DNA of 46,999 bases from Halorubrum lipolyticum DSM 21995. Lineage in GTDB: Archaea; Halobacteriota; Halobacteria; Halobacteriales; Haloferacaceae. This document shows, in pieces, positions 9,501 to 15,565 of the stretch. The stretch spans positions 1 to 46,999 of the forward strand of contig NZ_AOJG01000015.1 in assembly GCF_000337375.1 (NCBI RefSeq), read 5' to 3'. Below the pieces are notes generated by a model, which searched no databases, was not told the origin of the DNA, and worked only from the letters and a program-made list of their open reading frames with translations. The translations under genes and the position numbers were made by a program. Every line of letters starts with the position of its first letter. The first letter of the stretch is position 1.

Positions 9501-10121
9501 CCGGTCTTCGACAGTCTCCAGCTCCTCGTAGGCGGCCTCCTTCTTCTCGTCGAACTCGGCGACGCCCGCGATCTCGTCGATGATCCCCCGGCGCTGGTAG
9601 GGAGTCATGTTGATGATCTCGGTCACGTCGCCCTGCATCACGACGTTGTACCCCTCCGGCGTGACGCCGGCGGCCGCGAGCAGGTCCTGCACGTCCGAGA
9701 GGTTCACCGACCGGCCGTTGAGGTAGTAGTACGAGTAGTAGTTGTCCTCGGTCTCCTTGACGCGCCGCTTGATCGTGATCTCCGAGACGTCGCCGACGTT
9801 CTCCGTGCCGGCTGCGGAGACGACCTGCGAGCGGTCGAGCGTGCCGTCCTCGTTGGAGAGCACCACCGTCACCGACGCCTCGCTCGGGCCGTCGGACGAC
9901 TCGCCGCCGTCGTGGCCGGGGTTGTAGATCAGGTCCGTGAGCTTCTTCGCTCTGATCCCGCGGGTGCGGGCCAGTCCGAGCGCGAAGAGGACCCCGTCGA
10001 TGATGTTGGACTTCCCGGAGCCGTTCGGTCCGGTGACGACCGTGAAATCGTCGTAAAAGGGGATCCTCGTCGTCCGTCCGAAGCTCTTGAACCCGTCTAA
10101 AACCACTTCTGTGATGTGCAT
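6540..10121 (-). CDS. smc: Chromosome segregation protein SMC
   Basis: This 1193-residue SMC ATPase compacts and organises the chromosome. Walker A is GPNGSGKSN (31-39). Two long coiled coils flank a flexible hinge at roughly 510-680 that includes the glycine-rich GAMTGGSGGGSRY. The C-terminal head has the signature LDAMSGGEKSLTALS and Walker B FYALDEIDAFLD. Length and order are those of a complete SMC. The ATG at 10121 gives the usual MHITEVVLDGFKSFG start. It lies 27 bases after the upstream coiled-coil gene and overlaps scpA, indicating a three-gene operon. Strong codon bias opens long antisense frames here; I treat them as artefacts. Confidence 0.98.
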   Translation of the reverse strand: MHITEVVLDGFKSFGRTTRIPFYDDFTVVTGPNGSGKSNIIDGVLFALGLARTRGIRAKKLTDLIYNPGHDGGESSDGPSEASVTVVLSNEDGTLDRSQVVSAAGTENVGDVSEITIKRRVKETEDNYYSYYYLNGRSVNLSDVQDLLAAAGVTPEGYNVVMQGDVTEIINMTPYQRRGIIDEIAGVAEFDEKKEAAYEELETVEDRIEEADLRIGEKQDRLDQLADERETALQYQQFRDELEEYRGFLKASELEEKRETLAGVEDDIDDAEAELEELRAELDARQGKLTRLEEDLADLNHEIETKGEDEQIEIRSEIEEVKGEISRLEDRIEAAEERAAEAETERRDAFVQIDRKEETIEELDSEIREVKVEKASVKSEIATKRSELADVEAEIEGADTEFDELKAELSEKKEAIESLREEKNELQREKDRLLDEARRRSNAVSEARTDLEEARESLPEHKARISELHSELDKAEKNEETIEDAVADLFAEKAETSEKLETVEEDLREKQNEYAKLEAAADQRGDASWPRAVTEVKNGGIDGVHGAVGELGSVEAEYAEACETAAGGRLANVVVDDDGVGSTCIDYLKRRNAGRATFLPITKMDDRSLPRKPSVPGVVDFARNLVDYDGEYESIFSYVLGSTLVVEDMATARDLMGDYRMVTLDGDLVEKSGAMTGGSGGGSRYAFTKSGGGKLERLATEISELEDERQALQDEVDALEDDIDDARDRKADAADRVRSLEADVERAEGELADAESRIDELETELDELEAERESVDAEMRELDAEIDELNAEIDDLDAEIDEIETELADSKIPELSERADEIRGEISDLEDRMSSLDGRRNELELEKGYAEDAVDDLHDTVETAQNRKAEAEEAIAEHEAEIDEREETLEAKREAIAELEEELTELKADREDLREEIAEATRERDEQRSLVAEAESDLEDLTDRRDRLAWEIDELESQVGEYDADEIPDLDEVESRIEELEAEMQALEPVNMLAIDEYDEVEEALDTLQERRDVLVEERDAIEERIEGYEAEKKRTFMETFESINDQFEDIFARLSAGSGELLLENPEDPFEEGLTMKAQPADKPVQRLDAMSGGEKSLTALSFIFAIQRHNPAPFYALDEIDAFLDAVNAERVGEMIEELAEDAQFVVVGHRSALLERSDRAIGVTMQGDNLSAVTGMQFGDDGDEEVTADD

Positions 10122-10148
10122 GTGTCGCGGGAGGGTGGGCGGCGGCGG

Positions 10149-10583
10149 TTACGCGACGATGATGTCGCTGTCGGACTCCTCGTCGCTCTCCCCCTCCGCG
10201 TCTGCCTCCGCCGCGGCGGCCTCGGCGTCGGGCGTCGTCGCCTCCTGCTCGGGGACGATCACGTCGCCCTCGGACGCGTCGTCGTCGGCTGCCTCGGTCT
10301 CCCCGGCCGCGGGACCGTCGTCGGTCCGCTCGACGACCTCGACGTGGTCGTCGGAGTGGGTCCGGCGCTCGCCGCCGGTCGCCTCGGGCTCCTCGGCCGC
10401 CTCGTCTCGCGTCGGCTCGGCCGGCTCGGCCGGCTCGGCGGCGTCGGCCGCGACGGATACCTCCTGGGCGTCCTCCACCTGTCGGACGCGCTCTTTCATC
10501 TCGACGAGCTCCTCGGTGAGCCCGTTGACCGCCGCCTGTAGCTCCGCGACCTGTCGTTCGAGATCCTCGACGCGGTTACTCAT
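10149..10583 (-). CDS. Small coiled-coil acidic protein upstream of smc
   Basis: This 144-residue protein has an N-terminal coiled coil (MSNRVEDLERQVAELQAAVNG to about residue 40, with heptad Leu/Val), then a long Ala/Glu/Asp-rich disordered tail ending SDSDIIVA. I recall similar proteins beside smc in other haloarchaea (possibly annotated DUF7518), but their role is unknown to me. A TATA box (TTTATA, minus strand) lies 28 bases before the ATG at 10583, favouring that start over a GTG nine bases upstream. As first gene of the operon with smc and scpA, it may assist SMC; this is inference. Confidence 0.8.
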   Translation of the reverse strand: MSNRVEDLERQVAELQAAVNGLTEELVEMKERVRQVEDAQEVSVAADAAEPAEPAEPTRDEAAEEPEATGGERRTHSDDHVEVVERTDDGPAAGETEAADDDASEGDVIVPEQEATTPDAEAAAAEADAEGESDEESDSDIIVA

Positions 10584-10610
10584 TATACACACGTATGCCC
10601 ACGCGGGCCG

Positions 10611-10616
10611 TATAAA
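10611..10616 (-). promoter_or_regulatory. TATA box of the smc operon
   Basis: TTTATA on the minus strand lies 28 bases before the ATG at 10583. It is the clearest promoter element in the divergent region between the smc operon and the RHH zinc-ribbon gene. Confidence 0.7.
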
Positions 10617-10673
10617 TCTGCGTCAGACATGTGTGTCCGTACCACATGGTTTCCGAGCGGCGCCGAAGCGACT

Positions 10674-10715
10674 CGTTTCAGTGGAGTGAAACGTGTCTGT
10701 CGATCGTCGGACACG
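10674..10715. promoter_or_regulatory. Two overlapping inverted repeats in the divergent promoter region
   Basis: CGTTTCA (10674-10680) and TGAAACG (10687-10693) form perfect 7-base arms around six bases. CGTGTC (10692-10697) and GACACG (10710-10715) form a second pair sharing two bases with the first. They lie between the smc operon TATA box and the RHH zinc-ribbon gene, so they could be operators. Function is inferred from position. Confidence 0.4.
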
Positions 10716-10755
10716 AGGAGAAGATACTTGTAGTGAGGGTTGATACCGGTTCGGT

Positions 10756-11355
10756 ATGAGCAAGATCACCTTCCGGGCCGACGACGACCTCGTCGAGCGG
10801 CTGGAAGCGTGTGACGCCTCCAAAAGCGAGGTGATGCGTGAGGCCCTCCGGACCCACCTCGACGGCGCCGTCGACGACGACCCGGACGCGTCGGACGCGA
10901 CGGTCGACGCCGCGCTGGCCGACCGGATCGACGACCTCATCGCCGATCGGCTCGACGCCGCGTTGGACGAGCGGCTCGGCGACCGAGCCGCGGCGCCTCC
11001 GGCGACGCCCCCCGCGGCGTATACGCCCGGAAACGCCGGTGAGATAAACGTAAACGTCACGCTCGACGCTCCGGGCGCCGACGAGGACGACACGAGCGTA
11101 ACGCGTGAGACGGCGACGGACGCCGACACGGAGACGCGTAAGACGCCCGCGGATCAGGAGGTGCAAACGCGCGAAAATGCCTGTGGCGGATGCGGCGAAA
11201 ACGTCCCGTCTGACCACGTATACTGCCCGAACTGCGGCGAGAAACAGTCCCACCGGGCGTTCTGCGAGTGCGGCGACGAGCTCCGGACCGACTGGGCGTT
11301 CTGCCCCGGCTGCGGGCGCCGAACCCCCGCGGCCGACGTTCTCAAGGACCGCTGA
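10756..11355 (+). CDS. Ribbon-helix-helix protein with C-terminal double zinc ribbon
   Basis: This 199-residue protein starts with an RHH DNA-binding domain (ITFRADDDLVERLEACDASKSEVMREAL, residues 4-32 split here: strand, then two helices). An acidic, Ala-rich linker (about 40-125) contains GEINVNVTLD. The C-terminus holds two zinc ribbons: CGGCGENVPSDHVYCPNCG, then CECGDELRTDWAFCPGCG. RHH proteins usually dimerise and bind palindromic operators. It is encoded just upstream of the small RHH gene and ftsZ2 and divergently from smc. A role in regulating division or chromosome genes is plausible but is inferred from location. Confidence 0.8.
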   Translation: MSKITFRADDDLVERLEACDASKSEVMREALRTHLDGAVDDDPDASDATVDAALADRIDDLIADRLDAALDERLGDRAAAPPATPPAAYTPGNAGEINVNVTLDAPGADEDDTSVTRETATDADTETRKTPADQEVQTRENACGGCGENVPSDHVYCPNCGEKQSHRAFCECGDELRTDWAFCPGCGRRTPAADVLKDR

Positions 11356-11405
11356 TACCCCCATACACCCGCGTATACGCCGAATAACGGGCGTTTTCAC
11401 GATCT

Positions 11406-11475
11406 GTCTTACACCCTCCGGTAGTTTTATAATGGTAGCCTCGGTGACTTCAACTGCGTAAGACGGTCGTCTTAC
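11406..11475 (+). promoter_or_regulatory. Promoter and palindromic operator for the RHH-ftsZ2 operon
   Basis: A TATA box (TTTTATAAT, 11425-11433) is followed about 25 bases later by the perfect palindrome GTAAGACG-GT-CGTCTTAC (11458-11475), which should overlap the transcription start. A matching half-site GTCTTAC lies upstream of the TATA box at 11406-11412. Such placement is typical of repressor operators. The RHH protein encoded next (11573) is the obvious candidate binder by autoregulation; that is inference. Confidence 0.7.
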
Positions 11476-11525
11476 AGTGGCCGTCCGAGTCGGGGTGACC
11501 CCTCGTCGTCGGGCGGTTTCGCGCT

Positions 11526-11559
11526 GTAAGACACACGCGTCGCGTGTTCGCCGTCTTAC
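11526..11559 (+). promoter_or_regulatory. Nested inverted repeat in the leader of the RHH-ftsZ2 operon
   Basis: The same half-sites reappear here: GTAAGAC (11526-11532) and GTCTTAC (11553-11559). They enclose a second perfect repeat, ACACGCG-T-CGCGTGT (11533-11547). The stretch is probably inside a leader of about 115 nt, 14-47 bases before the RHH start codon. It could be a second operator or an RNA hairpin controlling translation. Confidence 0.55.
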
Positions 11560-11572
11560 CGGGGGAATACCA

Positions 11573-11752
11573 ATGGAGCGTGTGACACTACGAATCCCGA
11601 AACAGCAGATAGACGAGGTCGAACAGATGGTCGAGACGGGCGAGTTCCCGAACCGGAGCGAGGCGATCCGGTCGGCCGTCCGCGACATGTTGAACGAACA
11701 GGACGGCGAGCGCGACGAGCGCGGCCGCAACCGCAACTGGGCGAAGGTGTAA
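11573..11752 (+). CDS. Small ribbon-helix-helix (CopG-type) regulator upstream of ftsZ2
   Basis: This 59-residue protein is essentially one RHH domain: strand ERVTLRIPK, helix [13 protein letters not shown], then [18 protein letters not shown], with a charged tail [13 protein letters not shown]. The ATG at 11573 is chosen because the protein begins at the RHH strand; upstream in-frame codons include operator-like sequence. The stop codon is only four bases before ftsZ2, so they are co-transcribed. GTAAGAC/GTCTTAC operator-like sites at the promoter suggest that it represses its own operon and therefore ftsZ2. Confidence 0.88.
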   Translation: MERVTLRIPKQQIDEVEQMVETGEFPNRSEAIRSAVRDMLNEQDGERDERGRNRNWAKV

Positions 11753-11756
11753 ACTG

Positions 11757-12971
11757 ATGCAAGATCTCGTTCAGGACGCTCTCGACAACGCGGAAGCGGA
11801 GAAGCGCGACATGGACGTCGACATGGACGACGACGAGTTCGGGGACCCCCGGATCGTCATCGTCGGTGCCGGCGGCGCCGGCAACAACACCGTCAACCGG
11901 CTGTACAACATCGGCGTCGACGGCGCCGACACCGTCGCGATCAACACGGACAAACAGCACCTCAAGATGATCGAGGCCGACACCAAGATCCTCGTGGGCA
12001 AGTCGCTCACGCAGGGGCTCGGCGCCGGCGGCGACCCCAAGATGGGCGAGCGCGCCACCGAGATGGCTCAGGGCACGATCAAAGAGGTGCTCGGCGACGC
12101 AGACCTCGTCTTCGTCACCGCCGGGATGGGCGGCGGCACCGGGACCGGCGCGGCGCCGGTCGTCTCGAAGATCGCCAAGGACCAGGGCGCCATCGTGGTC
12201 GGAATGGTCTCGACCCCGTTCAACGTCGAGCGCGCCCGCACGGTGAAAGCCGAGGAGGGGTTAGAGGACCTCCGCAACGAGGCCGACTCGATCATCGTCC
12301 TCGACAACAACCGCCTGCTCGACTACGTCCCGAACCTGCCGATCGGGAAGGCGTTCTCCGTGATGGACCAGATCATCGCGGAGACGGTGAAGGGGATCTC
12401 GGAGACGATCACCCAGCCGAGCCTCATCAACCTCGACTACGCGGACATGTCGACGATCATGAACCAGGGCGGGGTCGCGGTCATGCTCGTCGGCGAGACC
12501 CAGGACAAGAACAAGACCCAAGAGGTGGTCAACGACGCGATGAACCACCCGCTCTTGGACGTCGACTACCGCGGCGCCTCGGGCGGACTCGTCCACATCA
12601 CGGGCGGCCCGGACCTCACGCTGAAGGAGGCCGAGGGGATCGCGAACAACATCACCGAGCGGCTGGAGGCGAGCGCCAACGTGATCTGGGGCGCCCGCAT
12701 CCAGGACGAGTACAAGGGGAAGGTCCGCGTCATGGCGATCATGACGGGCGTCCAGAGCGCGCAGGTGCTCGGCCCCTCGACGCAGAAGCAGGCCGACAAG
12801 TCCCGCGCCGCGGTCGACGGCAAGGACCTCGGCGACTCGCGCTCGCGGGCGGCGGAGACGAACGGCACCGCCGGCGCGGCGGTCTCGGGCGGCACCGACC
12901 AGGGCGCGTGGGAGTCCGACGGCGGCAGCGAGCCGACCGAGAAGAACAACGGGCTCGACGTCATCCGCTAG
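11757..12971 (+). CDS. ftsZ2: Cell division GTPase FtsZ2
   Basis: This 404-residue tubulin-like GTPase forms the division ring. It has an N-terminal tail ([15 protein letters not shown]), the glycine loop [13 protein letters not shown] (37-49), the tubulin signature GGGTGTG (125-131), and the T7 catalytic loop NLDYAD (225-230). A variable C-terminal linker (about 345-404, rich in Gly, Ser and Thr) ends NNGLDVIR. The N-terminal tail and the RHH gene just upstream match what I recall of haloarchaeal FtsZ2 rather than FtsZ1. ncsA, which I recall beside ftsZ2 in Haloferax, lies further along in this window, supporting the call. Confidence 0.92.
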   Translation: MQDLVQDALDNAEAEKRDMDVDMDDDEFGDPRIVIVGAGGAGNNTVNRLYNIGVDGADTVAINTDKQHLKMIEADTKILVGKSLTQGLGAGGDPKMGERATEMAQGTIKEVLGDADLVFVTAGMGGGTGTGAAPVVSKIAKDQGAIVVGMVSTPFNVERARTVKAEEGLEDLRNEADSIIVLDNNRLLDYVPNLPIGKAFSVMDQIIAETVKGISETITQPSLINLDYADMSTIMNQGGVAVMLVGETQDKNKTQEVVNDAMNHPLLDVDYRGASGGLVHITGGPDLTLKEAEGIANNITERLEASANVIWGARIQDEYKGKVRVMAIMTGVQSAQVLGPSTQKQADKSRAAVDGKDLGDSRSRAAETNGTAGAAVSGGTDQGAWESDGGSEPTEKNNGLDVIR

Positions 12972-13002
12972 GCGCCCCGCAGCGACCGACCGCCGACGCG
13001 GC

Positions 13003-13062
13003 GTTCCGGTTCCGATTCCGTTTTCGATTCCGTTTTCGATTCCGATTCCGATTCCGGTTCGA
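13003..13062. repeat. 6-bp tandem repeat downstream of ftsZ2
   Basis: Ten imperfect hexamers run from 13003 to 13062. Five are ATTCCG, two TTTTCG, two GTTCCG and one GTTCGA. The stretch is noncoding, starts 31 bases after the ftsZ2 stop codon, and is poorer in GC than its surroundings. It could act as a T-rich transcription terminator on the plus strand or be a simple slippage repeat. Confidence 0.85.
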
Positions 13063-13232
13063 TCGTTCCTACCGCTCTTCCCGTCCCTCCGCCGGGTTCG
13101 ACCCGCCCTCCGAACGGCGCGAGGACTTAACATCGCACGGGCCGTGGAACGCTACGTGTCACGTCACCAGCCGAGCCGAGGCCCGCGGCGTCGCTCGGGC
13201 GTCGCCCGCGACCGGACCGGGTCCGTGATCCG

Positions 13233-14249
13233 ATGACCGACGCCGCCCTCTACTTCACCGGACCCGAGACCGTCGAAGTGCGGGAGGCGGCGGTCGGCCC
13301 GCCGGCCGCCGACGAGCTGCTCGTCGACACCCGCGCGTCGGCGATAAGCGGCGGGACGGAGCTGCTCGTGTACCGCGACCAGACCCCGAGCGACCTCCCG
13401 GCCGACGAGACGCTCGACGCGCTCGACGGCGACCTCTCGTACCCGCTCCGGTACGGCTACGCCGCGAGCGGCGTCGTCCGCGAGGTCGGCGGCGAGGTCG
13501 ACCCGGAGTGGGTCGGTCGGTCGGTGTTCTCGTTCGTCCCGCACCAGACGAGCTTCCGCGCGACGCCCGACTCGGTGGTCGCGCTCCCGCCGGAGACGAC
13601 CTCGGCCGCCGGGTCGCTGCTCCCGTCGGTCGAGACCGCGACGAACCTCGTCCTCGACGCCGCCCCCCGACTCGGAGAGCGGGTCGTGGTGTTCGGCGCC
13701 GGAGTGATCGGGCTCTGCGTCACCCGGCTGCTGGCCGCGTTCCCGCTGGAGTCGCTCGTCGTGGTCGACCCGATCGAGCGCCGGCGGGCGCTGGCGGCCG
13801 AGCTCGGCGCCGACCGAACGACGACGCCGACCGAGATCGGAGGCGCCGATACCGCCGGTTCGGACCCCGCCGTCGACGACGCCGATCTCGCGGTCGAGCT
13901 GTCCGGGCAGCCGAGCGCGCTCGACGACGCGATCGGGGTCGTCGGCTACGACGCCCGGATCCTCGTCGGGTCGTGGTACGGGACCAAGCGCGATCCGATC
14001 GATCTCGGCGGGCGGTTCCACCGGGACCGCATCGACATCGTCTCCAGTCAGGTGTCGACGATCAGCCCCGAGCTGCGCGGCCGCTGGGACCGCGACCGAC
14101 GCATGGACGCGGCGCTCGACCGGCTCGACTGGATCCCCGCGGACGAGTTGATCACTCACCGGATCCCGTTCGAGCGCGCGCCGGAGGCGTACGAGCTGCT
14201 CGACTCGGCCCCCGACGCGGCGGTGCAGGTGATCTTGGAGTACTCGTAG
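13233..14249 (+). CDS. Medium-chain dehydrogenase/reductase lacking the zinc ligands
   Basis: This 338-residue protein has the alcohol-dehydrogenase-like layout: a GroES-like N-terminal domain and a Rossmann domain with GAGVIGL (about 158-164) followed by an acidic strand end (VVVDP). The usual catalytic-zinc Cys is Ser (AISGGTE instead of GICGTD) and the usual GHE is GYA, so a metal-independent reaction is likely. No four-Cys structural zinc lobe is present. It resembles haloarchaeal 'zinc-binding alcohol dehydrogenases', which I recall near PTPS-like genes. Substrate unknown; membership of the downstream pterin-glycosyl cluster is inference. Confidence 0.82.
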   Translation: MTDAALYFTGPETVEVREAAVGPPAADELLVDTRASAISGGTELLVYRDQTPSDLPADETLDALDGDLSYPLRYGYAASGVVREVGGEVDPEWVGRSVFSFVPHQTSFRATPDSVVALPPETTSAAGSLLPSVETATNLVLDAAPRLGERVVVFGAGVIGLCVTRLLAAFPLESLVVVDPIERRRALAAELGADRTTTPTEIGGADTAGSDPAVDDADLAVELSGQPSALDDAIGVVGYDARILVGSWYGTKRDPIDLGGRFHRDRIDIVSSQVSTISPELRGRWDRDRRMDAALDRLDWIPADELITHRIPFERAPEAYELLDSAPDAAVQVILEYS

Positions 14250-14262
14250 GTGTCGACCGCGC

Positions 14263-15033
14263 TCACCGACGACCGGGGAGTCGCCCGCTGACGGCGAGGT
14301 AGTCCCGCGCGAACACCGCCAGCGACGGGGCGAGGACGACGGGCGCGAGGGACCACACGAGGTCCGTCGGCACCGCCGGAACGAGCGCGACCGTCACGAA
14401 GACCATCTGGACGCCGGCGAGGTACTTGCCGAGGTCGCTGTCGGGGAGGTCGCCGACGGGGAGCCCGCGGAGTTCCCGCAGCCACACGGCCCCGCGGAAG
14501 ACGTAGCGCGCGGCGGAGATCGAGAGGTACCAGACCGGCAGCAACCCCCACGCCACCGCCACCAGCGGCGCGGCGACGAAGCCGAACGTGTCGAACGCCA
14601 TGTCGAGCCGGCGGCCGATCTCCGTCTCCCGACCGACCGTCCGGGCGACGGTCCCATCGAGGTTGTCGAGGGCGACGCCGACGCCGTAACACAGCGCTGG
14701 CACCCACGCGAGCGTCGTCTCCGGCGGGACGACGACGAACCCAGCGACGACGGCGTACAGCGCTCCTCGGACGAACGTGACCGCGTTCGCCAGCCCGAGC
14801 AGTCGGCGCCAGAACCCGCCGGTCAGCCGCCCCGGATCGAGCCCGTAGCCGACGTACCAGAGCTGTCCGGCCCAGCAGAGCCCGGCGACGACGGCGGGAG
14901 AGAGCCCCCATCGGCCCATCGCGTCCGCGGGGAACAGCCGCAACAGGAGGGCGGCGAGCGCGAGCGCGGCGACGAGCGGGAGCCCGACACCGAGCCCGAC
15001 CCGAACGGACCGTCGCCGGCGGGCCTCGGCCAT
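14263..15033 (-). CDS. CDP-alcohol phosphatidyltransferase family membrane enzyme
   Basis: The 256-residue integral membrane protein carries the complete family motif DNLDGTVAR-x8-G-x3-D-x3-D, written here as DNLDGTVAR, then TVGRETEI, then GRRLDMAFD (about 123-148), which binds metal and CDP. It transfers a phospho-alkyl group from a CDP-alcohol to an alcohol. Several membrane helices lie on both sides. It has an unusually long N-terminal region before the motif compared with PgsA-type proteins. It converges on the dehydrogenase at 13233. The acceptor could be a lipid or, given the neighbourhood, a soluble glycosylated metabolite; sequence does not decide. Confidence 0.88.
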   Translation of the reverse strand: MAEARRRRSVRVGLGVGLPLVAALALAALLLRLFPADAMGRWGLSPAVVAGLCWAGQLWYVGYGLDPGRLTGGFWRRLLGLANAVTFVRGALYAVVAGFVVVPPETTLAWVPALCYGVGVALDNLDGTVARTVGRETEIGRRLDMAFDTFGFVAAPLVAVAWGLLPVWYLSISAARYVFRGAVWLRELRGLPVGDLPDSDLGKYLAGVQMVFVTVALVPAVPTDLVWSLAPVVLAPSLAVFARDYLAVSGRLPGRR

Positions 15034-15107
15034 CTACTCGTCACCCCTCGCCTCGGCGATCGCGGCGGCGCGCTCGCGCCGCGGTCGGCGGTCGCGGGTC
15101 GACACGG

Positions 15108-15494
15108 CTATCGGCGCAGGAGGACGACCAGAACGGCGATCAGCGCGACCTGCGCGACCTTGTCGACGGCGCCGAGCGTCCCGACGTCGGCCGGGAACGA
15201 CTTCGCTCCGCCCGCGAAGTTGACGACGTACCAGAGGACGATCTGGACGAGGGTGAAGGCGATCCCGACGGCGTACACCGCTCGCCGGCGGTAGTCGATC
15301 ACGAGGAGGCCGACGCCGCCGACGAAGCCGAGTCCCGCGAGGATGAAACTTATTCCCATGGGGGACGGGAACATCCTGACGCCGAGGAGGAGGTGGACGG
15401 CGGCGGAGACCAGGGCCGCGACGATACCCACCCAGTGGAGGCCGTTCAACGAGCCGAGATCGACCGTCGGCTGTCGCGCTTCGGTTGTTGCCAT
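15108..15494 (-). CDS. Small four-helix membrane protein, haloarchaeal family
   Basis: This 128-residue protein has four likely membrane segments: about 20-38, 42-64, 69-87 and 105-126. A short soluble N-terminus reads ATTEARQPTVDLGSLNGLHW. The ATG at 15494 is the natural start; codons upstream are Arg-rich and lack hydrophobic character. I recall a similar widespread haloarchaeal family (possibly DUF7475) of unknown function. It is separated from the CDP-alcohol transferase by about 75 bases with nothing recognisable, and may form a transcription unit with it. Confidence 0.75.
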   Translation of the reverse strand: MATTEARQPTVDLGSLNGLHWVGIVAALVSAAVHLLLGVRMFPSPMGISFILAGLGFVGGVGLLVIDYRRRAVYAVGIAFTLVQIVLWYVVNFAGGAKSFPADVGTLGAVDKVAQVALIAVLVVLLRR

Positions 15495-15565
15495 ATCCCA
15501 TACACGGACTTCTGTCACATAGGAATACCGCCCCGACCGGCGGGGTCCGGTCAGTGACGGTCGCC

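Noticed and set aside
12908-13228. Plus-strand frame encoding repeated Phe-Arg
   Set aside because: The FRFRFR stretch is only the 6-bp tandem repeat read in frame, and the frame starts inside ftsZ2.
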